From the NCBI RefSeq assembly GCF_021026335.1, contig NZ_JAJNCY010000001.1, positions 186,001 through 250,000 of the forward strand: a stretch of DNA of 64,000 bases, read 5' to 3'. This DNA comes from Rhizobium sp. C1. GTDB lineage: Bacteria; Pseudomonadota; Alphaproteobacteria; Rhizobiales; Rhizobiaceae. Below the pieces are notes generated by a model. It had not been told where the DNA came from and did no database searches. It worked only from the letters and a program-made list of their open reading frames with translations. Both the position numbers and the translations under genes were made by a program. Position 1 is the stretch's first letter; every line of letters begins with the position of its first letter. This document shows, one piece after another, positions 1-8,780 of this stretch.

Positions 1-600
1 AACTGCACGGTCCTCTTTGACAGTGAGAGCAAGGAAGGCGTCGTCGTCGATCCCGGCGGCGATGTCGGGACGATCCTTGAGGTTCTGAAGTCCAATGCGA
101 TCGACGTGAAGGCGATCTGGCTGACCCACGGCCATCTCGATCACGCCGGCGGGGCGATGGAGCTCAAGGAGGCACTGGGTGTCGAGATCGTCGGTCCGCA
201 CAGGAACGACGAGACTTTGCTGAAGGATATCGAGGCGAAGGCGAAAATGTATGGGCTCGATACGCCCATGCGCAACTGTGTTCCCGATCGCTGGCTGGAC
301 GACGGCGAGACCGTCAGCTTCGGCACCCATGTCTTCGAGGTCTATCACACGCCGGGCCATGCGCCGGGGCACGTGATCTATTTCCACCGGGAGGAGGGCA
401 TCGCTCATCTCGGCGACGTGCTCTTCCATGGTTCCATCGGGCGCACGGATCTGCCGGGCGGCGACCACGCGACACTGCTGAATTCGATCAAGACCAAGGT
501 GTTTCCGCTCGGCGACCATGTCGGCTTTCTTTGCGGACATGGACCGGGGAGCAGGATCGGCGACGAGCGCCGGAACAATCCTTTCCTGGCCGGGCTTTGA
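1..600 (+). CDS. MBL-fold metallo-hydrolase, glyoxalase II-like (5' truncated)
   Basis: The reading frame is open from the first base, so the N-terminus lies outside the window; 199 residues are visible. The zinc-binding signature THGHLDHAGG sits at visible residues 42-51. Other ligand positions expected for the fold follow: H120 in HTPGHAPGH, D139 in HLGDVLF and H180 in CGHGPGS. The size and motif spacing match the short glyoxalase II-like hydrolases (YcbL/GloC type, about 210-220 aa). These are cytoplasmic Zn enzymes that cleave thioesters such as S-lactoylglutathione. The substrate here is inferred from the family only. A hairpin terminator follows at 631-660. Confidence 0.85.
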   Translation, partial: NCTVLFDSESKEGVVVDPGGDVGTILEVLKSNAIDVKAIWLTHGHLDHAGGAMELKEALGVEIVGPHRNDETLLKDIEAKAKMYGLDTPMRNCVPDRWLDDGETVSFGTHVFEVYHTPGHAPGHVIYFHREEGIAHLGDVLFHGSIGRTDLPGGDHATLLNSIKTKVFPLGDHVGFLCGHGPGSRIGDERRNNPFLAGL

Positions 601-630
601 GCGCCTAGCTTCGAGCACCGAGAGGCAGAC

Positions 631-660
631 AAAATGCCGGGCGACGAACCCGGCATTTTC
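631..660. terminator. Bidirectional intrinsic terminator
   Basis: An 11-bp inverted repeat (AAAATGCCGGG and CCCGGCATTTT) with a 7-nt loop lies between two convergent genes. A-rich and T-rich ends on both sides allow it to work for the metallo-hydrolase (+) and the BA14K gene (-). Confidence 0.75.
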
Positions 661-681
661 AGTTTTGAGAGAAGACGCTGA

Positions 682-1110
682 TCAGCCTGCGGTGCAGAAA
701 TGCTGGCGGCCGTCATAACCGATGAAGGTGCCGCTCTGCGGGTCGAACGAGCGATAGCGGTTCGAGCAATAGCGATACCAGCTGCGCGACCACGGCTCGA
801 GGCTCGGACGATAGACCGGAACCGGTTGCTCGTAAACATAGGCCGGGCGATAGTAGACACGGCGTGGCGGCGGTGGCGGCGGCGGGGCGTAATAACCGTC
901 ATCATAATAGTAGCGGCGCGGCGGCGGCGGGCTGGCAATGGCTGCGCCGGCGATCACGCCGACGGCCAGACCCGCCACGCCCGCGGCAAGGGCATCTCCA
1001 CCGCCATAGTAGCGGCGATGCCATTCATGAGCAGATGCGCTGCCGGCAACTGCAAAGGCTGCGACCGTTGCGGCGCAGGAAATCGCGACAAATTTCGAAA
1101 CCTTGTTCAT
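682..1110 (-). CDS. BA14K family secreted protein
   Basis: This 142-aa protein has a clear Sec signal peptide (residues 1-27, cleavage expected after ASA). An Ala/Gly-rich hydrophobic stretch follows at about 38-60, then a Pro/Tyr-rich middle. The C-terminus contains WYRYCSNRYRSFDPQSGTF, typical of BA14K, the family of the Brucella 14-kDa immunoreactive lectin-like protein. The two cysteines in this C-terminal block are conserved in the family. It is probably periplasmic or surface exposed. The molecular role is unknown. It is monocistronic, with a terminator on its 3' side. Confidence 0.8.
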   Translation of the reverse strand: MNKVSKFVAISCAATVAAFAVAGSASAHEWHRRYYGGGDALAAGVAGLAVGVIAGAAIASPPPPRRYYYDDGYYAPPPPPPPRRVYYRPAYVYEQPVPVYRPSLEPWSRSWYRYCSNRYRSFDPQSGTFIGYDGRQHFCTAG

Positions 1111-1227
1111 GGCCTTTCCTTTCGTCCATGCGCGCGATCAGATCGCGTTGTTGCGACGAAAGTTAGGTCTTCGAAGCTGAACGCAGTCTGAACAAGGTTA
1201 AAATTGCCCAAAGGTCCGAAAGTTCCG

Positions 1228-1286
1228 CACCAAAAGAGAAAACCGCAGTCTGGAAGCGCAAAAGGCTGCGCCGGCAAACTGCGGTC
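1228..1286 (-). terminator. Terminator of the cold shock gene
   Basis: On the minus strand ACCGCAGT pairs with ACTGCGGT across about 28 nt that can form an inner stem. It is followed by TTTTCTCTTTT. It lies 35 nt beyond the cold shock gene stop. Confidence 0.6.
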
Positions 1287-1320
1287 TCAAATCTAAGTCA
1301 GACGCTCAAGTCGTCGCCGT

Positions 1321-1536
1321 TTAGCCGGTCACCGTCAGGTTGACAGCCTTCGGGCCCTTGCCGCGGCGATCCGGCTCGGTGTCGAAGCTGACCTTCTGGT
1401 TTTCGGTCAGGCCATTGAGGCCCGATGCCTGTACGGCGGAGATGTGGACGAAGATGTCCGCGCCGCCCTTGTCGGGCTTGATGAAGCCGAAGCCCTTGTC
1501 GGTATTGAAGAATTTTACAGTGCCAGTCTCGGCCAT
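1321..1536 (-). CDS. CspA family cold shock protein
   Basis: A complete 71-aa single cold-shock domain. RNP1 is visible as KGFGFI (residues 14-19) and RNP2 as DIFVHIS (27-33), the single-stranded nucleic acid binding surface. Family members act as RNA chaperones that melt secondary structure at low temperature or in stationary phase. The start is the only in-frame ATG giving the usual [11 protein letters not shown] beginning. The gene stands alone with a 400-nt upstream region that may hold its promoter and a long 5' UTR, and a terminator follows. The paralog cannot be assigned because rhizobia carry several csp genes. Confidence 0.93.
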   Translation of the reverse strand: MAETGTVKFFNTDKGFGFIKPDKGGADIFVHISAVQASGLNGLTENQKVSFDTEPDRRGKGPKAVNLTVTG

Positions 1537-1933
1537 GTGTCTCAGGTCCTTTTCTCATGCCCGTGCCGGTACGGGCTCATTCAGCGCCATCAGAAGCGCC
1601 CCCGGCAGGCAGTCGTCGTCATGCGGAGGAAAGGTCCTGTTTGTTACCGCGGTTCATCTGGACACCGGACCTGCCTTGCCCGATACCCAAAACGACCGCC
1701 CGGAACTTGTCGCGTCTCCGGAGCGCAGAAATTATGAGGTCTTCCCGTGTGTCCAAACATTTCTGTGGACGGAGCGCAGAGTGATGTAGTTCTGAAAAAT
1801 TGGCAAGAGAAACTTTTACGGGTTTTTTGAAAACTTCTCGGGTCCGCGCGCGGAAATTTCAAATGTTTAATTGCCCGCCATATGGGCATATTTCGCAAGT
1901 GCTTGAAAAGTAATCAGTGTGTAGGGCTGACTT
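1537..1933. other. Intergenic region upstream of the cold shock gene
   Basis: No convincing gene is present in these 397 nt. The part from about 1790 to 1900 is AT-richer than the surroundings and could hold the minus-strand cold shock promoter and a structured leader. I could not settle on a -35/-10 pair. Confidence 0.4.
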
Positions 1934-2836
1934 TTATCCTGCTTGCGTCGCGGACTGGCTTCGTCGCGACAGAATTTCCGGAACGATTTCAACCAGCATC
2001 ATCGCGAGAAAGATGACGCCGCAGCCGACATAGCCGAGCGGGGTGATCGTTTCGCCCAGGATCAGCGCCCCGAACGTCGCTGCGAACAAGGCTTCGGAGG
2101 AGAGGAAAATCGCGGCCTGCGGCGCCGTCGTATAGCGCTGGCCTATGACCTGCAGGCTGAAGGCGAGCCCTGAGGAGAAGATGCCTGCATAGGCGATCTC
2201 GAACGCCGCATCTGAAATGGCGGTCCATGAAATCGGTTCCAGCAGAATGGCACCGGCGGTCGCACAGATCCCCGTCACGGCGAATTGCCAGGCAGACAAG
2301 AGCAGCGGTCGACCGCTCTGGCTGGCGAAGATGCCGATGAGGAATACCTGGACCGACCAGAAGAACGCGCAGACAATCGTCATGGCGTCGCCGTAGGTGA
2401 GGCTGGCGATCGCCCCGCCGCTGAGGAGAAAGATGCCGATCAGCGCCAGCATGGCGGCCGGCCAGATGATCCAGTGCGGCGCCTTGCGCAGGATGACGAC
2501 GGTGAGGATCGGCACCATGATGACGTAGAGGCCGGTCAGAAAGCCGGAATTCGTGACCGTGGTCGTCAGAAGTCCGATCTGCTGCGTCACCGCACCGGCA
2601 AAGAGCGCCAGGCCGATGGCCGAGAAGGCAGCGTATGTGCGGGGCGTCACCGGCTTTTCTGCGCGTTTTGCCTCGCGCCAGGCAAAGGGTGCCACGGCGG
2701 CGGTGGCAACCAGAAACCGCAGGCCGATGAACCAAAGCGGGCCGAGCGATTTCATGGCGCTTGCCTGCACGACAAAACCTCCGCCCCAGATCGCGCCGGC
2801 GAGAAGAAGGCAAAGATTGGCTTGCAGGCGGGACAT
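1934..2836 (-). CDS. EamA/DMT family transporter
   Basis: A 300-aa polytopic inner membrane protein with ten predicted membrane segments arranged as two EamA repeats. The first repeat opens with LCLLLAGAIWGGGFVVQ and the second with GDAMTIVCAFFWSVQVF. The end of the second repeat has the typical SSEALFAATFGALILGE motif. Family members export small metabolites or amino acids; the substrate is not predictable. I chose the ATG at 2836 (MSRLQAN), preceded by GGAAAAGG, over an ATG 11 codons upstream because the extra residues are a charged, unconserved tail. It is monocistronic. Confidence 0.85.
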   Translation of the reverse strand: MSRLQANLCLLLAGAIWGGGFVVQASAMKSLGPLWFIGLRFLVATAAVAPFAWREAKRAEKPVTPRTYAAFSAIGLALFAGAVTQQIGLLTTTVTNSGFLTGLYVIMVPILTVVILRKAPHWIIWPAAMLALIGIFLLSGGAIASLTYGDAMTIVCAFFWSVQVFLIGIFASQSGRPLLLSAWQFAVTGICATAGAILLEPISWTAISDAAFEIAYAGIFSSGLAFSLQVIGQRYTTAPQAAIFLSSEALFAATFGALILGETITPLGYVGCGVIFLAMMLVEIVPEILSRRSQSATQAG

Positions 2837-2971
2837 GTTGAGAGCCTTTTCCGGGGGAGGGCGCGGCAATGCGCGACGCCGGCCTTCTACCAGCCGTTTG
2901 TCTCTTCCTCAAGGGGCCGGGATCACGGTGTGGGCTCAAGGGGTGGGCGGGGGCCGTGCCGGCGTCGGGGT

Positions 2972-3604
2972 TCAGCGCGCCGAGGCCAGCATCGGTTGCC
3001 GGATATCGATGAGGTCGGCATCGACCACATAGCGAAAGGGGCTCCCGGCCGTGCCGTCGAGCGGCCAGCAGGTCGTCAGGGCCAGATGACGGCCCAGCGC
3101 CGAGACGTCGATGCCGTTATCGTCCCAGCGGGCAATGCGGGTGCCGGTGGCGCGGAAATCCAGCGCGCGCCCGTCGGCGAGTTCGATGTGGATGGTGTCG
3201 CCACGCCTCAGATTGCCAATCCAGGCAAACTGGCTGTCGCTGTTTGCTGCGATGACGGACGTGCCGTTGTCGCCTGGCAAGGGAGAGGCTTCAAGCCATG
3301 CGGGACCGAGGCTGCGTGTCGTGGCGCTGACGCCGGCAATCACGATGCCGCGTTTTGCCAGGCGGGGCGTCGAGATGCGCGCCACCACCTGAAAATCCGC
3401 CCATGGCCAAGGCCTGCCGTCACCCAGGCCCTGAACGCGACGTTCGAAGCTGCGGTTTAGGAGGGCCTGTGACAGTTCAGCTTTTGCCTTGATGTAGAGG
3501 CCGTTCCCAATCAGGACGAGGCCTGCCAGAGCCAGCGTCGCCAACAGGGCTATAGCAGTCCGGATGGCGAGAGGCTGGCGGCGATCGTCCTTTTTAGAGG
3601 ACAT
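2972..3604 (-). CDS. Class GN-like sortase with the catalytic His replaced by Asn
   Basis: A 210-aa protein with one N-terminal membrane anchor (residues 15-35) and an extracytoplasmic sortase domain. It carries hallmarks of the proteobacterial class GN sortases: PWPWAD (65-70), SLGPAWLEASPLPGDNGTSV, the catalytic Cys motif TTCWP (C179) and the Arg segment FRYVV (R191). The block normally reading AGHRDTHF reads AANSDSQF here, so N121 sits where the catalytic His should be. This was checked on the nucleotides (GCA GCA AAC AGC GAC). The start at 3604 has GAGGA 8 nt upstream and overlaps the preceding gene by 11 nt, so the two are co-translated. It may be inactive as a transpeptidase or have a changed mechanism. 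Confidence 0.8.
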   Translation of the reverse strand: MSSKKDDRRQPLAIRTAIALLATLALAGLVLIGNGLYIKAKAELSQALLNRSFERRVQGLGDGRPWPWADFQVVARISTPRLAKRGIVIAGVSATTRSLGPAWLEASPLPGDNGTSVIAANSDSQFAWIGNLRRGDTIHIELADGRALDFRATGTRIARWDDNGIDVSALGRHLALTTCWPLDGTAGSPFRYVVDADLIDIRQPMLASAR

Positions 3605-4154
3605 CAATACGATCCTCATCGTCCCTGCTGCCGCGCGGGCCGCCGAACGTGAGCAGGATAAAGCTGCCGCCGATGAACGCGACGGAGACCAGCAGCAGGC
3701 CATTCAGGATGTCGTGATCGGCGAGCCCCGCGCTCTGCGCGAACTGGAAGGCGCTGGCCTGCTTGGAGATCGCCAGGGCCAGTTCCCGCCCGGCCTGAGC
3801 AAAAGAGGTCTCGTTTGCATCGGCATCGTTCAGGGCCACGGTCTGAAACATCGCGTCTGCCGGCTGCGAGGCTGCTTCGGCCGACGGGACGTCACGGCTG
3901 GCGACCTCGACAAGCAGAGGTTGGCTTGCCGCCACGTGGCTCGTTACGTGAGGCGAGGGAAGGAAGAGAGAGCCGACGCCGGCATTCTGGCGTGCCTCGG
4001 CTGTATGCGCCGGGGAAGCGCCCGTTGCAGAGGCGGAATTCATCAGGCCCGCGAACATGAACACCAGAGCGGCCACGAAGACAATCGCGAGCCAGCCCAT
4101 GATGTTGTCGTTGCGCTTCAGCCGGACATATTCCAGTTCGTCTTCCAGAAACAT
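3594..4154 (-). CDS. Two-span membrane protein co-translated with the sortase-like gene
   Basis: I do not recognise the family. The 186-aa protein has membrane segments at about 19-37 and 150-170. Between them is an Ala/Ser-rich segment of about 110 residues, probably periplasmic. The C-terminal helix is followed by Arg residues (GGPRGSRDDEDR), the layout of a cell-wall sorting signal, but no LPxTG or LPxTA motif precedes it. The start at 4154 has GGGGA 6-7 nt upstream. Standard class GN sortases usually sit beside a large VIT/VWA target protein. Here this small protein takes that place, so it may be the partner or substrate of the sortase-like protein. That link is inferred from the 11-nt overlap only. 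Confidence 0.7.
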   Translation of the reverse strand: MFLEDELEYVRLKRNDNIMGWLAIVFVAALVFMFAGLMNSASATGASPAHTAEARQNAGVGSLFLPSPHVTSHVAASQPLLVEVASRDVPSAEAASQPADAMFQTVALNDADANETSFAQAGRELALAISKQASAFQFAQSAGLADHDILNGLLLVSVAFIGGSFILLTFGGPRGSRDDEDRIDVL

Positions 4155-4529
4155 GATCTTCCCCAATCTTCCTGCCGGCCGTTGGACTGGCCTGCAATGT
4201 CCCACCGATCTCGACGGCCGGAGGCTGTTTCCTCGTGTTACAGACGGCACGTGATCGATGTCTTATTTTAAAACGGGTCATCATGGCCTCAGACGGGTCA
4301 AATTGTGACGCCAGCCGAGATTTATCGTGGCCAATTCAAGGCACGCGTGAAACTTGTATGACGCCATCGCCTCCTGACTGCCGCAAGGCGGGCCGCATGT
4401 TAAGTTTTGTGTCGTAAACGTGAAGCCATTTTGCGCGAAGGAAAACAAATTTAATGTTGTTTTACAGGCGTTTATATCAGGCGTACGACATCTTCCGGAC
4501 ATGTTTGAAAGGCCTGAAGGAGACCGGAG
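4155..4529. other. Divergent intergenic region
   Basis: These 375 nt separate the minus-strand sortase operon from the plus-strand DUF4405 gene and should hold both promoters. The segment 4400-4500 is AT-rich. I see no RNA gene and no credible small coding sequence. Confidence 0.4.
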
Positions 4530-5036
4530 ATGAAAGACGTCCTGTTCCGTTATGCGACCCCCGCGCTGACCTCACTTTTTGTTGTCTCGCTGATATCTGG
4601 CGTGATCATTTTCTTCCACATCGGACCCAGTTGGTTGCATGGCGTCCATGAATGGCTCAGCCTGCTTCTGGCAGTCCCTTTCGGGCTTCACATGTGGCGA
4701 AACTGGAGACCTTTTATTAACTATTTCAAACGCGCGGCCATGCCTGTCAGCCTTGCCTTTGGCGTTGCCGCCGTGGCTGCCTTCGGGCTTGTTCCGGCGG
4801 GTGCGCAAGGGGAAAGAAGCGGACCGCCACAATTCGCGCTGGCGGCTGCCATGGCTGCCGCGACGCCGACTACGGTCGCACCGGTGCTGGGCGTCACCCC
4901 GGATGAACTGGTCGGGACGCTGAAGGCCGCCGGCTTTATCAATGCCGATGCCGCTTCGCCGATGAGCGCCATGGCAGCGGCTGCCGGCAAGAAGCCTGCG
5001 GATCTCTACAAGGTGCTGAATTCGGTCGGGAAGTAA
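4530..5036 (+). CDS. DUF4405 domain membrane protein
   Basis: A 168-aa protein with three predicted membrane helices (about 9-29, 41-57 and 71-90) and a soluble, probably periplasmic, C-terminal part. Histidines H30, H37, H40 and H54 lie at helix ends in the pattern HIGPSWLHGVHEWLS...HMWRNW. This is typical of DUF4405, which is related to cytochrome b561-type di-heme proteins, so heme binding is possible but unproven. AAGGAGACCGGAG precedes the ATG. The C-terminal 75 residues (Ala-rich, VTPDELVGTLKAAGF) look like a small helical domain of unknown role. It converges with the EAL gene. Confidence 0.75.
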   Translation: MKDVLFRYATPALTSLFVVSLISGVIIFFHIGPSWLHGVHEWLSLLLAVPFGLHMWRNWRPFINYFKRAAMPVSLAFGVAAVAAFGLVPAGAQGERSGPPQFALAAAMAAATPTTVAPVLGVTPDELVGTLKAAGFINADAASPMSAMAAAAGKKPADLYKVLNSVGK

Positions 5037-5060
5037 GCGTTTCCAGACGGAGAGGGGCGC

Positions 5061-5957
5061 TTACGCCCCTCGCTTACCGAAGGAGGAAGCCCGTCGGCCG
5101 GTGCCGAAGGACGGCATGGAGGCGCGGGCAGGGGCGATCTGCGGACGCACATGCTCGAAGGGCTCCGGATAGGTGCGGTTGAAACTCGTCGGCGCGATTT
5201 CCGGGCGGGCGAGCACATAGCCCTGCATGAGCGGTACGCCGAGTTCCTGGCAGAGTTCCACCTGCGAAAGTTCTTCCAGGCCCTCGAAGATCGGCTGGAT
5301 CCCACGTTCCATGAACTGCTCGACCATGACCTTCAGGAGCGCAAAGCCCGTCGAGTCCTGCATGAATTCGAGAACCCAGCTGGTTTCGAACTTGACGAAT
5401 TCCGGCTTGAGGATCGCCACGCGCTCGGCGTCGCTGTCCTGCGCGCCATATTCGTCGACGGCGGTCTTGAAGCCGAGTTCGCGCAGACTGTTGGCGAAAT
5501 GGGTGATCGCCTTCAGGTCCTCGTTCTTCTTGCGTGTGATTTCGCAGACGATCTGCTCGGGCTTCATGCCGGCTTCGCGGGTGGCGAGCGCAATGCGGTC
5601 CACTTCGTGGCGGATCGCCTGCAACGTCAGGAACATGCCGGGATGGAAGTTGACGAAGAGCTTGACCGAGCGGCGGTTGAGAAGCCCGGTGTTGAGAATG
5701 TGCAGCGTGCGCAGCAGGCTGTCGACTTCCGGAAGATCGGCGGGATCGACCTGCGGAAAGAATTGTGACGGGGCGACGGCATCATTGCCGCGCCGGGCGC
5801 GTACGAGGCCTTCGAAGGCGGCCAGGAGCAGATCGCCATTGGCATCTTCGCCGAAGATCGGCTGGAGCGCGGTCTGAAGCACGAAGGCGCCATGGGTTGC
5901 AACATACGTGCCATCCTCAAGGCGCTGCAAACGTGAGAAGAGACTGGTCGACGTCAT
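5061..5957 (-). CDS. EAL domain protein, probably degenerate
   Basis: A 298-aa protein consisting almost entirely of an EAL (c-di-GMP phosphodiesterase) domain. Several metal or catalytic positions look recognisable: E of FEGL (EAL signature), N of LFVNFHP, E of VCEITRKK, K of LKPEFVKFE and E of IFEGLE. The loop-6 DDFGTG motif is altered to DEYGAQ and EAL itself is EGL, so catalytic activity is doubtful. It may bind c-di-GMP or act as a protein-interaction module. There is no sensor domain or membrane segment. I chose ATG 5957 (MTSTSLFSRLQ) over an ATG 16 codons upstream. Its stop codon lies in the loop of a GAGGGGCG/CGCCCCTC hairpin at 5052-5071. Confidence 0.8.
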   Translation of the reverse strand: MTSTSLFSRLQRLEDGTYVATHGAFVLQTALQPIFGEDANGDLLLAAFEGLVRARRGNDAVAPSQFFPQVDPADLPEVDSLLRTLHILNTGLLNRRSVKLFVNFHPGMFLTLQAIRHEVDRIALATREAGMKPEQIVCEITRKKNEDLKAITHFANSLRELGFKTAVDEYGAQDSDAERVAILKPEFVKFETSWVLEFMQDSTGFALLKVMVEQFMERGIQPIFEGLEELSQVELCQELGVPLMQGYVLARPEIAPTSFNRTYPEPFEHVRPQIAPARASMPSFGTGRRASSFGKRGA

Positions 5958-6086
5958 CAACGGAATCCGGTGGCATATTGGTACAATCAACCTCTGGGGT
6001 AGCACGAAATCGTTACTTGCCGATTAAGCCTTGCCGATTGACTGCCGAGCGATCGTCAAAATTGAAGCATTCATCGCCTGAATTGA

Positions 6087-7391
<1,305 letters not shown>

Positions 7392-7419
7392 GCGCTGAAG
7401 AGCGTTTTTCGCATGTTTC

Positions 7420-7451
7420 AAACCGCCGGGCGCAAATCCGGCGGTTTTTTC
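7420..7451 (+). terminator. Terminator of aatA
   Basis: An inverted repeat (ACCGCCGG and CCGGCGGT) with an 8-nt loop is followed by six T residues, 30 nt after the aatA stop. Confidence 0.85.
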
Positions 7452-7573
7452 GTATGTCGGCTTTGAAAACGCAATCCTGGCTCAAGCTTCCGCGAGCCTA
7501 GTGAAGCTGCCTCTCAACGCTTGGGGACAGCGGCGAGTGGTGACTCCAACTGCAATCTCTCGAGGAGATGAGC

Positions 7574-8311
7574 ATGACTTCGATAATGTCATCACCAGGC
7601 GGCAGTGCCGTCTATTCCAGTCAATTGTCCCAATTGCTCGCAGCCAACCAGTCTGCGGACAATGATGATTCATCCAGCAGCAATAGCCCGGTTGCGGCCA
7701 GCCAGACGGTTCCGTCGCTGGCGAGCGTTCTGAGTACCGACGATACCACGGGGGTGGGCGCGCAGGCGGCCTCCACCATCAATTCGCTGATGATGCAGAT
7801 CCAGGCGATGCGGGCCGGAACGCCAGTCGATCCGTCTTCGACGACGGGTTCCACCGCTGACGGCACACAGCCCGTCGACCCGCAGCAGAGCGGCGCGGTT
7901 AATGGCCACCATCATCGCCATCATGGTGGAGGTGAGGCGGCAGCGGCTAAGGCCTTCTCCAACATCGACACCGACAAGAGCGGTTCCGTTTCGCTTTCCG
8001 AATTCGTTGCCGGTCGTCCGAAAACCATGTCGGAGGACGATGCGACCAAGATCTTTCAGTCGATCGATACGGGTGGGACGGGATCGATCGACGAGCAGCA
8101 ATTCGCAACGCATCTGAAGGCGGAGCATGAGAAGGCCGGCGGCGCGCATCATGCCAAGGGCGCTGAAAGTGGCGACGCCAAGCCGGATATGAAGACGCTG
8201 GCGCAGGATTTGATGACGCAGCTCAAGCAGGTCATCCAGACCTTCAACAACGGCTATGTCGATGGCGGGGATGTCGGCCAGCAGCCGGCGGATACGACCA
8301 CCGTGGGATAA
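7574..8311 (+). CDS. EF-hand domain protein
   Basis: A 245-aa, Ser/Thr/Ala-rich protein with a C-terminal EF-hand pair. Loop 1 is DTDKSGSVSLSE (132-143), a canonical Ca2+ loop. Loop 2 is DTGGTGSIDEQQ (165-176), which has Gly at the third position and a non-acidic residue at position 12, so it is probably weak or non-binding. A His-rich run (HHHRHHGG) lies just before the first loop. No signal peptide is evident. The start at 7574 puts GAGGAG 6 nt upstream; an in-frame ATG two codons earlier overlaps that site. The function is unknown. Confidence 0.75.
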   Translation: MTSIMSSPGGSAVYSSQLSQLLAANQSADNDDSSSSNSPVAASQTVPSLASVLSTDDTTGVGAQAASTINSLMMQIQAMRAGTPVDPSSTTGSTADGTQPVDPQQSGAVNGHHHRHHGGGEAAAAKAFSNIDTDKSGSVSLSEFVAGRPKTMSEDDATKIFQSIDTGGTGSIDEQQFATHLKAEHEKAGGAHHAKGAESGDAKPDMKTLAQDLMTQLKQVIQTFNNGYVDGGDVGQQPADTTTVG

Positions 8312-8389
8312 GGAGTGGCGAAGCCTGCCGAGAGCGTGGCGGTCACGCCGCGCTCGTCTTCACGTCAAAACCAAAGCATTTTTTCAAGC

Positions 8390-8423
8390 AAAAAAAATGG
8401 GCCGCAAGATTTCTCTCGGGCCC
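8390..8423 (-). terminator. Intrinsic terminator of the AbcR-type sRNA
   Basis: On the minus strand GGGCC (8423-8419) pairs with GGCCC (8403-8399) across 15 nt, followed by A and a run of eight T (8397-8390). Confidence 0.8.
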
Positions 8424-8508
8424 GTATAGTTGTGAAGGTAAAAACCTCCAGAGGGGAACAGTTGTTGCAGCGGCACTGGGAGGAAAACCGCTGAGCTCAA
8501 CAACTGAG
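8390..8508 (-). ncRNA. abcR: AbcR (alpha-r15 family) trans-acting small RNA
   Basis: The minus strand can form a three-hairpin RNA of about 119 nt. Hairpin 1 has an outer stem CAGTTGTTG (8506-8498) with CAACAACTG (8467-8459) and an inner stem CAGCGG/CCGCTG. Together these expose the loop TTTTCCTCCCAGTG, a strong anti-Shine-Dalgarno sequence. A short CCTC/GAGG hairpin follows, then an intrinsic terminator ending in eight T. This architecture and the position next to lsrB/vtlR match the Hfq-dependent AbcR RNAs of rhizobia, Agrobacterium and Brucella, which repress ABC-transporter substrate-binding protein mRNAs. The exact 5' end (8505-8509) is inferred from the promoter. Confidence 0.85.
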
Positions 8509-8512
8509 CGTG

Positions 8513-8541
8513 ATATGATGCCAAATTGTGCAAGTTTCAAG
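8513..8541 (-). promoter_or_regulatory. Sigma-70 type promoter of the AbcR-type sRNA
   Basis: On the minus strand CTTGAA (8541-8536) and TCATAT (8518-8513) are separated by 17 nt, close to the rhizobial CTTGAC-N17-CTATAT consensus. Transcription would start at about 8505-8509, exactly where the first stem of the sRNA begins. Confidence 0.65.
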
Positions 8542-8551
8542 GATTGGCCTT

Positions 8552-8577
8552 GCATGCCAGACATGCTTTTTGCGCAT
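8552..8577 (-). promoter_or_regulatory. Tandem dyads upstream of the sRNA promoter, candidate LsrB/VtlR site
   Basis: Two overlapping inverted repeats lie on the minus strand just upstream of the -35 box. They are ATGC-N7-GCAT (8577-8563) and GCATG-N5-CATGC (8566-8552), both 15 bp long and sharing GCAT. Position and size fit a LysR-type activator site. LsrB/VtlR is encoded next door and its orthologs control abcR genes in related bacteria. Binding here is inferred. Confidence 0.5.
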
Positions 8578-8780
8578 AGCTTTGGTGATTTTTCCAATAA
8601 GTTATTGTTTTTTATGATTTAAATATTTGACTCTGCGGTCAAAATTTCAAGGCTTCATCAATCAGAATTTTGAATCGTCCGACAGCGCTCACTAAATTTG
8701 ATTGATTTCTGCTTAAAATATAGCCGTCAACTATGTCTGCCTCGAATCTGTGCGGCGCAATTTTGACGTTGCACAGAGGA

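Larger units (their letters stand above)
8312..8780. other. Intergenic region holding the AbcR-type sRNA
   Basis: These 469 nt are AT-richer than the flanking genes. On the minus strand they carry tandem dyads (8552-8577), a promoter (8513-8541) and a roughly 119-nt sRNA with terminator (8390-8508). Nothing further was seen between 8580 and 8780; in particular there is no second copy of the sRNA. Confidence 0.7.

Noticed and set aside
8343-8597. An 84-codon minus-strand frame
   Set aside because: It overlaps the sRNA promoter, its stems and terminator and has no coding-like codon use, so the region is explained by the sRNA.
8580-8780. Possible second AbcR copy between lsrB and the detected sRNA
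   Set aside because: No CTCCCAG loop, matching stems or T-run terminator is found there on either strand.
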